Shown: positions 32,179 to 43,600 of the stretch, piece by piece
Layout of the letters: every line of letters starts with the position of its first letter
How positions within the stretch are numbered: the first letter of the stretch is position 1
Origin: Macrobrachium rosenbergii
Taxonomy: Eukaryota; Arthropoda; Malacostraca; Decapoda; Palaemonidae
Assembly: GCF_040412425.1 (NCBI RefSeq)
Contig: NC_089782.1
Coordinates: 46,578,322 to 46,642,321 of the forward strand
DNA: 64,000 nt
Reading direction: 5' to 3'
The notes under the pieces: generated by a model
What the model was told of the DNA's origin: nothing
The model's input: the letters and a program-made list of their open reading frames with translations, nothing else
Databases searched by the model: none
Made by a program: the position numbers and the translations under genes

Positions 32179-33200
32179 AACTTCCATAAATCCTGACAAA
32201 TGTAGAGAAATCAGAAAACTGGCATTCCCTTACCATCGCATTCTCTGCTCAAGAAAATGACAAATTTCACTAGTGTAGTGTCTCCTGACGCCATATGGAA
32301 TGGGCTAAGTCAAGTGACATATGCCTTGTTTCATAGACTCTGGCTTGTTTATCTAGGCCGATTGCACCTCATCTCTGTAGGTTTTATGACATTTTTACTT
32401 ATGTTTATTTACTTTGACTTTTTCAACATTATGAACATCCTTATTTTGGCACATTCTTATTCCTTTCATGGTTCTGATCGTGTATCATTTTAATGCTGAC
32501 AATTTCGTGGAGTTTTTTAAGTGAAAATACAAGAACAGTAAAGAAAACTCTCTCTCTATAAAGAGAGAGAGAAAGAAAGAAAATTAAAGCCCGGTACAGC
32601 CAGACCTACAGTAAGATACCATCTCTCTTCCAGATGTTGAAAGCCCCGAAACATTAGGGATTTTGACGTGAAATATGAGTTTGAAGTCATCAGTTACTTC
32701 TCTGACTTTGATGTGTTTTCTTCATCTTATCATCGTAGTATCATATATCAAAAGTTTTGATCAAATAATTTTGCCAGAAATGATACCATCAATTTTTTTT
32801 GTGAATCATACATGTAACTCTCATTCTAAAGCTTAATTCTTCCATATTTTCAGCGCCTTTTCTAGAATGGAAATTAATTGAGAAATATTTCAGAATTTTC
32901 ATTCTCGTTCTAGAAAACTAACTAAAAGTGCTTTTAGTTAGTTTTCCAGAACGTGAATGAAAAATGATACTTAGAAGATAATTTTAACAAATAAATGGAA
33001 ATTAATGGAATGCATACTCAAATACCCTGTTCCGAAGCGTTTATAGTTTTCAGTTTCCCTTTATGAAAAAGCCAAACGAAGGTTAAGTTTAGTCTCTACT
33101 GTACATCATCCTTGTCTGGAAATCCTGACTATATCGTCCTTGACGGTAACGTCAACAAATCATATTATCTCGGTAGTTGTTCCGGTTTAAAATTTAGAGG
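32179..33200. other. No gene recognised
   Basis: AT-rich with a short (CT)/(GA) dyad near 32550-32580. Near 32885-32960, phrases like TTTCCAGAACGTGAATGAAA and TTTCATTCTCGTTCTAGAAAAC face each other as a small inverted repeat. Confidence 0.5.
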
Positions 33201-33284
33201 CACGTAGCATTTTGCTCTTGGGCGTTGCTGCTTTGTTAGTGATTTGCGATCGTTAGACTGCTAAGGAGAAATACGCTGTTTACG

Positions 33285-33686
33285 ATGGGAGTCCACGCGA
33301 GGAATATGGAAAATGAAGACGCGAAGTCTGAGTACTGTTCATCGTTGTGCAACTTCATTTGCTTAGCCGTAAGATTTTTATGTTAAATCCAGGTGACTTT
33401 TGAATTGATACCGGTTACTTTAATTATTCTTTTATTTTACTGTTAGGCATGTTTAATTTTACTCTTAATTATTGTATTTTAAGAAAAACTTTGCCTTACA
33501 GTTTTAACATGAACTGCCTGTTGTGTTGATTTCGTGATAATTGTAGCACTGTAAGCTAATTGTAAGTCCTATCAGGGCAATGGTCGTTAAGTTATTTGTA
33601 ACAAAATGCAATTTTTTTTTCAGGAAATGGCGTGCCGTACAAGTGTGTGGATTTGGTTTTTAGTTCACAACTCTAAACTCGTCTGA
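33285..33686 (+). CDS. Candidate two-exon small ORF (48 codons), unrecognised
   Basis: ATG at 33285 has strong context (A at -3, G at +4) and reads MGVHARNMENEDAKSEYCSS then LCNFICLA to a GCC|GTAAGA donor (exon end 33368). An AG acceptor after a T-run at 33613-33623 opens an exon ending AAGAAG|GTGAGT (33696). Joined in phase 0 the second part reads EMACRTSVWIWFLVHNSKLV and stops at 33684-33686. Upstream DNA is GC-richer than its neighbourhood. All three frames of the second exon close, so the exons may instead be the 5' UTR of a downstream gene or part of a long non-coding RNA. No family recognised. Confidence 0.3.
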
Positions 33687-33696
33687 TTGTAAGAAG

Positions 33697-34116
33697 GTGA
33701 GTATGCGGTTATGAAATGCTTATCAGATAGCAACTGATAAAAAAAAATCAATACTAGCGAGTAGTCTTGCCCTTTTTTTGAGTTTTGCCTACTTTACATT
33801 TTGGAAAAATATTATATTTTAGCTTTTATCTAACATAGGCAAACCAAGTAAGTCTTTGCCATAATGATTTTTTATGAAAACTTTCCAGATGCGGGTGATT
33901 TTAAGCTTCCATTCTAAAGGCCGGGTGGCTTTTCTGAATCAACTCGTATGAGAAGTGGAATACTCCAATTAACCTTCTGGACCAAGAATAGAATTTCTCA
34001 ACCTTCCATTATGAGGAAACACTCTCCGGGTTTGGCTTACTCAGAGTTTGGTACAGTAACCACAGTTGATGTTCCAAAGCTTTTTTGTATCCAAACCTAC
34101 TTGTAATATATTTTTA
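33697..34116. other. No gene recognised
   Basis: AT-rich. If the small-ORF transcript is real, this would be its next intron; a TTTCTTTCAG acceptor occurs later at about 34442-34451. Confidence 0.4.
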
Positions 34117-34424
34117 CCTCCACCCCTGCAGGGGCGATGCCCCTGTAGGGGTGGAGAGGCCCCTCCCATGCCCTGTCCTCGTAGGTCTTTTGACCTACGG
34201 GCAGGGCATGGGAGGCCCCTACCTCCACCCCTGCAGGGGCGGTGCCCCTGTAGGGGTGGAGGCCCCTCCCATGCCCTGTCCTCGTAGATCTTTTTACCTA
34301 CGGGCAGGGCATGGGAGGTTTTTTCTACTCCACCCCTGCAGGGGCGTTGCCCCTGTAGGGGTGGAGGCCCCTTCCATGCCCTGTCCTCGTAGTTCTTTTG
34401 ACCTACGGGCAGGGTGTGGGAGGT
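34117..34424. repeat. GC-rich tandem array of paired hairpins (3 x 105 bp)
   Basis: Units start near 34118, 34223 and 34328. Each contains hairpin 1, CTCCACCCCTGCAGGGGC facing GCCCCTGTAGGGGTGGAG, and hairpin 2, CCCATGCCCTGTCCTCGTAG facing CTACGGGCAGGGCATGGG around a (G)TCTTTT loop. Almost every base is in a stem. Units differ at a few positions (GATGCC/GGTGCC/GTTGCC; spacer lengths). The array is strikingly GC-rich in AT-rich surroundings. Confidence 0.93.
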
Positions 34425-34974
34425 TGTAACTAATCAACATTTTTCTTTCAGGTGGTAATTCCATTCGACTAGACATTATTAACGTGCCCTAGCTTGAATC
34501 AACCCGCCCGCCTCCTCTTTTTAAGTTATTTAAATTAATGTAGGTTGTCATTTTGAAGTTTTTAAGTTTAGGGTTGAAACAGCCTTTACTTGTCAGAAAA
34601 GTTTTTGAGCTAATGTTTTGTCTTAACAATGAAGTTAATGTACAGTAAGCTTTCAGATATTTTGTAAGTTTCTGCGCTAGCTCAAAGTTATCTACGGTAA
34701 CTCAGTATCTTAGTTTGCTGTAAAATTAACAAAGCTTAAAGTGCAGCAGCAGATGACTTTAGTTTCAGCTTTGTCTTTTTCCAGACTTTAAATTTAAATT
34801 GCATTGAGATGAAAGAATATTTTCGTTGTGCTGTATAATGCAAAAATAGACCTGATATTTATTTAGATGGTTTTTGTATGTTTAAAGGTTAACATGAAAT
34901 ATAGCTTGAGTCAAAGTAATTGCTATGAAATACTCAGTAGCACGAGTCTTGAAATGGAGAAACAAATCCATAGT
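34425..34974. other. No gene recognised
   Basis: AT-rich sequence between the hairpin array and the Penelope-like element. Confidence 0.5.
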
Positions 34975-36164
34975 TGTTTATGTATATATATTTGAAGATG
35001 AATCTGTACAGAAAGCTTTCGGGAAACTGTTCGATTCTGCCTTTCAATCAGGCGTGGTGATGTAAAAACACTAACCAAGTAAACAGACACAAACCAAGCT
35101 AAGTTGTTCATAAACTAAGGAACCGGTCGTCAAACATTGATCAGGGAATGCCGTCGTTTCCTGATGAAAGCCCCGCCAGTCGTCTGGAACGTCTTCTAAC
35201 TGGTCCTTCCCCAGTGTGGTCGTTCTGATGGTCATCCACACTATAGGCGCCGGCAGTATCAACTCGCATTCTGTACAGGGAATTTCATTAATACCAATGT
35301 GTTTTGTGGTTTTGTACTATTGTGTATAAATTTTAATGGGTATTATAATTATAGACCATTTTATAATTATTTTATTAGTTTTCCTAGTGTTTAAATGTGG
35401 ATTAAAAGGGAGTGCAAGACTTAAATTTGTCATGTTCTTTTGAGGAATTTATATAAGATATCCCAGAAAGCATTAAAATAGTGTAACAAAGTTTTGAATA
35501 AAGTTTGAAAACATCTTCGATGTGTAAGGTCTGTCAATGACGTCGGGGTTCGCAAATTTTCAAAAAAAAATTGACAAAGATGTTGGTCTAACTTCATTAT
35601 TGTGCCAGGAGAAGAAACGAATAAGTTTCTGCTTTAGTTTCTTTACGGTATACTATAAATTTAAAGGTGAAAGTTGCTGGACCATGGTAAATCAATAAGT
35701 ACAAAAAGGCAACTGATTGTCTTAAATGTTCTGCTGTGAGCTGAATAGAGGGCACAATTCCATTAAAATACTGAAATTATCAAAATATGAAGGTTTGCCT
35801 TTAAAACTAATGAAAATAACGTAAGTCACTGAAAAATATGGGTCTCAGTGAAGGTCGTTCTGCAAAATTTGTTTACACAAATTCCATGCATATGTTGGCT
35901 AGAATGGGAGACAAAGGAGAACCCATTGAAATGCTGAACTTTTGCCTAAATCCTTGGTTGTTAAAGGAAAAGACTGGAGGGGACAAAAGTCGAACCTGAT
36001 CCAGGAATTCAGTGGGTATAGTAAAACGGGTTACCTAAATCAGAACTGTTCTTTGAGTTTAAGTACATATTCTAATGGCACGTTCGTGGAAAGGGCTGTT
36101 TCACCCAGACTATCCGACTGTTTTGCTTATCAGTTTATCACCCAGACTATACTGTTCTTTGAAT

Positions 36165-37030
36165 GGCACGTTTATGAGCCAGACTCATTATTTTACCCTG
36201 AATATTTCCCAGTTTCTTAAATTCTACGAAAGCTGTTGAGTGAAGATGATTGTGCTTCAGGAAAGAGTATCTAATGCTGCGTCCACACGATCGAGCTTTG
36301 TTCGACGAACTTTGTCCGGTGTAACGTCAGAAGCGAGCAAAGTTCTGACTTTGCTCGCTGTTTCTCCATTTCTGACGACACATCGGACAAAGTTCGTTGA
36401 ACAAAGCTCGATCGTGTGGACGCAGCCTAACAAAGGGCTCGGTTGTTCTGCTAACCATTTCGCTAAAACTGATTGAGGTGGATTACAAATAGCAACTATA
36501 GGACGCAGGGGACAACCACTCTTATGAGTTTTCGGTAAACCATAAAAATAAGTGACTGGTTTTCATTGGGAATTTTAGTATGATTTGTTATGTTCAGTCA
36601 ACGTACTATCAATTTTTCTTAAATCTGTTAAATTTGTTTCAGTGAAGTCACTGAGGATATTCCAAAGTATTGTCACCTGCAAGTATGTTAAGGTCCGTAA
36701 TAAATGACCCTCCCTTAGCTTTCATAATTTTGATGTCCTTGTCCTCACATAATTCCTTTACAGCTAATCTGTGTCTTGTTAAAATATCATTTGGTTCAAG
36801 TAAATGATTTTTGATTAAAATCTCTTTCAAAATGGTTAACAAACCCCTTGTGTCTGACATTAATAAAATGGTTTATGTTGATGATACCCTGTAAGAGGTC
36901 TGTGTTACAAGTCCCTAAACAGCAATTCAAACCGAGACCAAGCAATTCTTTTTGTTCTGTTATCGTCATAAAAGATAAATTAACCACTTTACGATTTTCA
37001 CCAATTTTGGTCCATATTGTTCTACCTACC
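36165..37030 (-). pseudogene. Penelope-like RT, N-terminal half, broken
   Basis: Readable in pieces: 36796-36987 (VNLSFMTITEQKELLGLGLN), 36648-36860 (LTRHRLAVKELCEDKDIKIM), the LPKTHK...PLRPIV box at about 36475-36550, CNPPQSVLAKWLAEQPSPL at about 36430-36478, and after the MITE FVEFKKLGNIQGKIMSLA. Frames shift between pieces. Confidence 0.7.
36275..36427. mobile_element. 153-bp MITE with TAA target duplication (PIF/Harbinger-like)
   Basis: Inverted termini of ~43 bp: TGCTGCGTCCACACGATCGA at the left mirrors TCGATCGTGTGGACGCAGCC at the right; the pairing continues through GCTTTGTTCGACGAACTTTG. It is flanked by TAA on both sides (36272-36274 and 36428-36430). A second internal palindrome (GAGCAAAGTTCTGACTTTGCTC) sits at the centre. 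A 3-bp TWA duplication and GGCTGCGT-type ends fit PIF/Harbinger MITEs. It is younger than the Penelope copy it interrupts. Confidence 0.85.
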
Positions 37031-37079
37031 AGAATATTTTAATTTTTAAGTCAAGTTTACAATTATGTGCCACATTTCT

Positions 37080-37640
37080 GCTTAAGGCTACCTCACCTGC
37101 TCTCCGTTTGGCGCCCTCAAACATGACAACTGTCTCCTCAGGTCCAAATGAGCACACACTACTTCCCAAGTAGCTTCTTCAATTTTTGTGTGAGATACGT
37201 AGATGATATTTTCATTATTTTGAAAGGTAACCCTTCAGATTTTGATAATTTTCTTCAGTATGTTAATGGAACTTTTGCCTTCTATTCAGTTCACAGCAGA
37301 GCATGAAACGGACCAGTAAGTTATCCTTGTTGGACACGTTGATTTACCACGACCCAGTAACTTTCACCTTTAAATTTACATCGCAAAGAAGCTAATGCAG
37401 AAACTTACATTATTTTTTTCTCCTTGCACAATAATGAAGTTAAAATCAGAAAGCGACGGCATTGCCTGATCTATGTTTGACGGCCCGTTCCTTAGTTTAT
37501 TAACAACTTCGCTTGTTTTGAGTCCTTTTACGTTTACTTTGGTAGTGTTTTCACATTACCGCGCCTGATTTAAAAGGGAATCGAACAGTTTCCCGGAAGC
37601 TTTCTGTACAGATTCATCTTTAAATATATGTACAATATAT
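37080..37640 (+). pseudogene. Penelope-like RT, C-terminal half, broken and inverted
   Basis: The plus strand reads a damaged YVDDIFIILKG box (RRLYDIFIILKG, about 37190-37230), then NPSDFDNFLQYVNGTFAFYS and, after a frameshift, KEANAETYIIFF (the usual RKPTNAE(S/T)YIHFFS region). It then runs into the terminal repeat. Confidence 0.7.
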
Positions 37641-37949
37641 GTGTATCCCCAAAGTAATTATTGCTAGGATTAGAAGTTCAGTAACTTGAATGAATGAACT
37701 ATGTGCAAATGATACAACGAGCACATTTTTGTTTTGGTATGGTACTATTGAACAGTGAACAAACCATTGCTGCACCAGAACAATGATCGAACCATTGCTG
37801 GGCTGTGGTATCCATACAATGAACGAACGTTTGCTAAGCTCTGGTACCAAAGCCGTGGACGTACAATGCTTAGCTGTGTTGACAATACAATGAGCCTCTG
37901 GTTACCCTTGGCGCACTTTCGTTGAACGAACCTACTGTATACTTTACGC

Positions 37950-38060
37950 AGGAAGATAGTGTCGTCAGTGCCCCTCATGCTGTGCACTGTTTCATTACTT
38001 GCGAAGTTTTCTCCTGTTGCACCTTTCCCTTTTTCTCGATTTCCCTTTCACCACTGAGTT
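37950..38060 (+). mobile_element. Short repeat family B, partial copy
   Basis: GTGTCGTCAGTGCCCCTCAT, TGCGAAGTTTTCTCCTGTTGC and CACCTTTCC... retain parts of the head and middle; the central segment is deleted. Confidence 0.6.
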
Positions 38061-38155
38061 ATTCACAGGTTCCGGTTGCAATTCTACCTCCAAAATATAT
38101 AACAATCTTCCGGACTCTTGACTTTGGACTGTCACTCGATGGGCAATTGTTTCAT

Positions 38156-38322
38156 AGCTGATGAAGAGTTAGAGGAATTTATTTCTGGTGATAGAAATTC
38201 ATTTCCGCTTTAAAATTCCTAAGCTGTACTCCCGATTTAAGTAACCAATTTTCTTACCACTAAAAGTGAATCCTTCGGGCCAGCCCAGGAGGGCTGTTAA
38301 TCAACTCAGTGGTCTGGTAAAA
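38156..38322 (+). mobile_element. SINE family A, 5'-truncated
   Basis: GCTGATGAAGAGTTAGAGG to GTGGTCTGGTAAAACTAAA; diverged and shortened in the middle (TTAAAATTCCTAAGCTGT). Confidence 0.8.
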
Positions 38323-38720
38323 CTAAATATATAACAACAGCTCGGTTCTAGTCCAGCAATGTCTGAAGACTCGAAGCCAGATTTTTCTGGCAATTCATGT
38401 AAAAGTTCTGGCCACTCGGCTTCGACCACATCCTGATACCCATGGCAACGTAGCTTGAAAAGCGGGTTTTCAAAATTGAAGCTTTGTATTTATCTTTAAC
38501 ATGACTGTTCCTGGTAATTGTTACGTTTTAACTGATGTATAAAATCAAATTTCAATGTGTTTTGGCAAGTTATTGTCGTAAAAGTTAGGTCTACTGGAGG
38601 TAGTAGCGCTCTGGTGCATGGATTTATAATCTAAATTGTATATAATTAATAATTCATGGTAGTCAACAGTGAGTTCATGACGTCGTGGGTTGCCATTTTA
38701 AGATCAAACAAGGTTAGACT

Positions 38721-38725
<5 letters not shown>
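38323..38725. other. No gene recognised
   Basis: Short AT-rich spacer between a SINE copy and the GA array. Confidence 0.5.
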
Positions 38726-38790
<65 letters not shown>

Positions 38791-38806
38791 ATTTATTATC
38801 CTCGAC

Positions 38807-38862
<56 letters not shown>

Positions 38863-38888
38863 AAATAATTTACTATACTATCCTCGTC

Positions 38889-38925
<37 letters not shown>

Positions 38926-39022
38926 TAATTTACTATCCTCGTTAATGAGAGAGAGATAGAGAGAGAGAATTAAAATAATTTACTACCCCTGTCAATAAGA
39001 GAGAGAGAGAGAGAGAGAGAGA
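38726..39022. repeat. Higher-order (GA)n array
   Basis: Five (GA)n blocks (38727-38786, 38810-38859, 38892-38919, 38947-38968, 38998-39021) are separated by diverged copies of one spacer, ATAATTTACTATCCTCGTCAAT. The real repeat unit is therefore spacer plus (GA)n, with GA length decreasing along the array. Confidence 0.9.
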
Positions 39023-39689
39023 CTGTCATGAAATATACTGAACCTTCTAATATATCACCGAAGAACCGAGAAATCAAGCTAAAAATTAGAAACTGTCTAA
39101 TGTCAGTGATGTGGAGCTGTCTTGAGCAATTGTTATTACGTTAGTAATTTACTCTTTTTTAACAGAACCATTGATAAATTATTACCTAGCTAAGTTCGAT
39201 TGAAGAAACCTAGTTTATTTGTCCAGATAATTTTAAAAACAGATAGCAATATTTCCGCTTCAAATCGATTGTACTTTGTTCAGGTAAGACCGGTAGCCAT
39301 GAGAATGTCACTTGATTCCCCACTTAGGCTGAAAGTGTTATATTGTTCTTATGTACTCTGGAGTGGAACGAAGAAGATAGTAATTACAGAGAATTGTTTG
39401 CGCGTAAGCATGCGAGTACGTGTTCACGGTATTGCGCATGCGCCCCCTCCCCCATCACACACACATGCATACGTATCACCGAATCGTAGATCTGTGTAAT
39501 GGATGCATAAACCAGGTTTGATATTATAGATATATATGTGTGTAACATGTATATATATATACATACATACATACATACATACATACATACATACAGATAT
39601 ATGTATATACTATATATAGATGCATGCATGTGTATAATATATAAATATAAAGCAGGTAGCTGGCAGTTTCTAAAACCTTGAATGAACAC
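39023..39689. other. No gene recognised; (CATA)n near the end
   Basis: Unassigned sequence with TA-rich/(ACAT)n repeats at 39540-39620 adjoining the foldback that follows. Confidence 0.6.
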
Positions 39690-40655
39690 CCAAATCCGGG
39701 GAGAAGACATATCCCAGAAGTATTTAAGATGTTTCATTAAAAACATATGGCGCGACTCTTCAAGACTAGCCTCTCATTCTCAATCTAAAAAGTGACCAAC
39801 ATAAAATTAATACTAGTGTTCATTGATTTAAAAATAGTTATAAAAGCTACAAAAATCTACATTAGGTTAAATGAAAGGAAACAAACCATCAGAAAGGGCG
39901 AGGGGAACAGAATGACCATATATAGGGACACAACCAGACCAAAAGAACTCACGAGAGGTACAAAGGTGCCCAAAAGAGACTGGGCGTTTAAGTGGGGAAC
40001 TGCCCATTTTATTGACTCTAAAATTGTCAACATTTGGTGGTTCGGCGCCCTGCCCAGAATCTTAGTCTTTATACGGGATATTATGTTTGTATTTTTGTGC
40101 ATGGTCTCAGGTATTAGAGAACTCAGGATTATTGAACTTGACACCAGTTCGATACCAATCGATACGCACCTTTAACGGTCTCAGTGTCGATCCCACGCAA
40201 GTCCCTTGGACTACATCTATGGCAATCGAATTTATATAGGATAGGGCGCCGAACGTTGACAATTTTAGTCATTATTTATAAAACGGGCAGTTCGGAGCCT
40301 TTGTACCTCTCGTGAGTTCCTAGTGCCCAGTCTTTTTCCCCGAAGCCTTTGTTTATTTCTCTCTTGAGTTCTGTTGGTCTGGTTGTTAATCAGCTCAGTC
40401 CTAAGTAGTCATTCTGTTCCCAGTCTTCTGTTCTCTTCTACCTTTTTGATGGTTTGCTTCCTTTCTTTTAACCTAATTTAGATTTTTGTAACTTTTATAA
40501 CTATTTTTAAATCAATTAACACTAGTAGTACAAATTTTATGTTGGTTTTTAGCTTCAGAAAAAGACCCGACGCTAGTCTGGAAGCGTTGCGCCATTTGTT
40601 TTTAGCAGAACATCTGAAAGATTTCTGGGATATGTCTTCTCTGCCCCGATTTGGA
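39690..40655. mobile_element. Large foldback element, ~970 bp
   Basis: Outer arms 39690-39900 and 40440-40655 mirror each other: CCCGGAGAAGACATATCCCAGA-like sequence at the left and CTGGGATATGTCTTCTCTGC at the right, plus TAACCTAATTTAGATTTTTG and ACCATCAGAAAGG partners. The inner arms 39937-40053 and 40238-40340 also mirror (AACTCACGAGAGGTACAAAG, AAAATTGTCAAC, GGCGCCCT). The unpaired centre is ~180 bp. The open frames at 39792-40175 (+) and 39857-40144 (-) are by-products. Simple repeats flank both ends. Family not recognised. Confidence 0.8.
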
Positions 40656-40666
40656 TTGGATATATA

Positions 40667-41125
<459 letters not shown>

Positions 41126-41359
41126 GTCCCTAAGACATTTTTGCGTCATTGCTGCTCAAACCAGACTCCCAAGGGATGTTGTGGGTTTTAGTAATCTTTT
41201 TTTAACAAGAAAGGTACGTCAACCCTTCGATCACCGCTCCTATTTTATCCTTCCATGGGGATGTAATGAGAATTTTGGGTGGGGTCTAGCGATATTCCCT
41301 TGTTCATCCCCGCACCAACCCCCACCCTCTCTAATTGGAGAAGTCTTAACAGTGTAACC

Positions 41360-41490
41360 CAGTGGTTCTCAGTCTTTTTTTTTTTGGTGATGGCACCCTA
41401 ACTAATGTAATCATTACCGTGGTATCCCTTCTTCACCACCCCACCATATCGCATGAATTAACTTCTTATTTAATAAAAAAATATTATCCA

Positions 41491-41549
<59 letters not shown>

Positions 41550-41695
41550 GTTAATATATTAGACACACTGATGATAATTATATGAAGATTCTGAGATGAC
41601 CTAGCCAAGACAAAATTCATGCCAATCTTGCGGCACCCCTAGACACTGTCTGTGGTACCCCAGGGTGCCACGGCCCCCCAGTTTGAGAATCATTG
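41360..41695. mobile_element. 336-bp hAT-like MITE containing a (TA)n tract
   Basis: Ends CAGTGGTTCTCAGTC and, reversed, CAATGATTCTCAAACTGGGG, the typical hAT 'CAGxGxTTCTCAA' terminus. Sub-terminal GGTGATGGCACCCT mirrors AGGGTGCCACGGCC. Flanking 8-mers GTGTAACC (41352-41359) and GTCTAAAC (41696-41703) agree at 6 of 8 positions, consistent with an aged 8-bp target duplication. A (TA)n run (41494-41547) is internal. No transposase. Confidence 0.85.
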
Positions 41696-41703
41696 GTCTA
41701 AAC

Positions 41704-42950
41704 CCATCACGACGTACTCTTATCAAGGTCTTAAGCAAACAACACTTGCAATTTGAGAAACATTAATAGAAGCAAAGACAAAAAATAGCAATACATTGTT
41801 TGCATGCATGCAAAGGCACGACCACAAAGAGACCAAACACAAAAGTTCTTTATTTTTAGTCATTTCCTCTGCAGAGGAAGACACGATCTTCCACCTCCCC
41901 TGGAAGTTAACAGACACAAGGAAAGCGAGGGGTGGAAGAAAGCTCAGCCAGTGTCCCCGAGTCTTCCTGGCCACAACATCGTGCTTTCTCGATCATTACT
42001 ATTAACTGGAGTCGACCATCTGTTGTTAACTGGAGTCGGATGTGAAACCTTCGCTCTTATGGTCCGTTGTCTGAAGGCTGTAACTAGCATGCTTATGTTT
42101 CCAGCTCTCTCGATGGGCTTGGATCGCAGAGAAATCAAATGCCGTCGGTTCCGTCATCGTTATTATACCAGATACGAGTAACGTTATGGATTGAGAGTAG
42201 TAGATTATGTCAATAAAGAGAACGGGATTCTCGTAAAGAGTTGTTCCAGTTTTTTTTTTTTTTTTACTGCATTCTCAGCTGCATTCCTATAAGATTTTTT
42301 AGCTTCACTGTTTCTCAATATGTAAGCGTGTACCAGAAAGTGTTTTTTTTTTTGACAAATTTTATGTTTTTCCTTTTATAGCAGACAAACTTTTCGCCAC
42401 CCTCAATGAGAACATTCCTAGCAGTATTCTTCATTCACTTTGTTTCAAATGTGTAAAGGGCTGTCTCACGTGACTATCACCGCATAATTCACTTTGAGCC
42501 ATTTACAGAACTGTCTCATAAAAATTAATAAATATATACCCTTTTTCTTCTTCTTGTATTAGTCATTAGGTACTTTTATTAAATTATACTAACCTTAAGT
42601 CCTCAACTCAGTTGTATATTGACCTTCCTTCTTACAAGGTCGAGCGCAATATGACAGGCCCCTAATTTGAGACGAAGCTTTTCTGGTCAGCATCTACCTA
42701 GTGGATCACATTACTGATACCGCAGTATAGAGCTTATAATTATATTTTCGACAATGCAAATTCATGATCAAATGAAAGTAATTACAATATGTAAGTATCC
42801 ATACTTTTACTATCCTCGTCCTCAGCTCAACTAGTAAAAGAGCCAAAGACTCATTATCAGCAGCGTTAAACAGTTAAACAGTCGGTAATTTTGTGAACAT
42901 TTTTGTTAGTAAGTTAGCAAGTTAACGAAATTGCATGAGTAAAAAGAGAT
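41704..42950. other. No gene recognised
   Basis: The open frames at 41723-41974 (-), 41796-42005 and 41804-42181 (+) overlap each other in several frames, contain no recognised domain and have no supporting splice pattern. A short direct repeat, TTAACTGGAGTCG, occurs at about 42002-42035. Confidence 0.5.
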
Positions 42951-43005
42951 ACATACATGCATACATACATACTACATACATACATACTGTACATACATAC
43001 ATACC

Positions 43006-43070
<65 letters not shown>
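42951..43070. repeat. (CATA)n followed by (GA)n
   Basis: Compound microsatellite: CATA units at 42951-43003, then GA to 43070. Confidence 0.95.
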
Positions 43071-43071
<1 letters not shown>

Positions 43072-43600
43072 ATTGGTCATTTAGAAACACAAATACGTAA
43101 TGACTGAAATTTTCAAATAGTCAGCGATACTGACTAACATTTTTCCTAAGTCATGAATATTGAATGGAAATCTTGAAAGACCTCTCATTGAAGTAAAAAC
43201 ACGATCTATTATTACACAAGCAATAGGAAACACAATTGATTAGAAATCAACTTGCAGCGAAGATTTTCCCCGATCTGTTACGTGACAAAAATCTTGAGAT
43301 ATAACGTCAAGAAATTCTTGGTAGATGCCATCACCAGAGGCGTTACATGACGAGATTACTACAATCGATTTCTCTAGATGCGTTCATCTGAGGAAATTTC
43401 TATTTTCTCTGCGCTGCCAGTTTACAGAAGTCATTCAATCAATTTATATCTCCTCCAGGCAGTCTAAGCAAGCTTATTTAGGGAGTAATTGATGACTATC
43501 ATGGCTTGTTCGATGTGAATGCGGGCACATGAAGAGTTATTGCTGACGTTTTTGTTATTTTTTTTATTTGATTTCTGACGAAATTCCATGAATTAAATAA
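43071..43600. other. No gene recognised
   Basis: Unassigned non-coding sequence. Confidence 0.5.

Larger units (their letters stand above)
34975..37640. mobile_element. Penelope-like element, rearranged, with inverted ends
   Basis: The terminal sequences 34975-35063 and 37551-37640 are inverted copies (GATGAATCTGTACAGAAAGC, CGGGAAACTGTTCGATTC). Within, the minus strand from 37030 down to about 36165 carries Penelope RT N-terminal motifs, including LLGLGLNCCLGTCNTDLLQ, KDIKIMKAKGG and YFYGLPKTHKSGCPLRPIVA. The plus strand 37080-37640 carries later RT motifs, including an RRLYDIFIILKG (YVDD-box region). The two halves of the RT therefore point in opposite directions, so this is an internal inversion or a head-to-head pair of partial copies. 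Many stops; no GIY-YIG endonuclease was seen. A MITE interrupts the minus-strand half. Confidence 0.75.

Noticed and set aside
34066..34429. Repeated PLQGRCPCRGG frames
   Set aside because: Produced by the GC-rich hairpin array; periodic in every frame and strand.
39792..40175. 127-codon plus frame and its 95-codon antisense partner
   Set aside because: Both lie in the arms of the foldback element and mirror each other; no domain.
41804..42181. 125-codon plus frame
   Set aside because: No recognised domain; overlapping frames open on both strands; no splice-framed homology.
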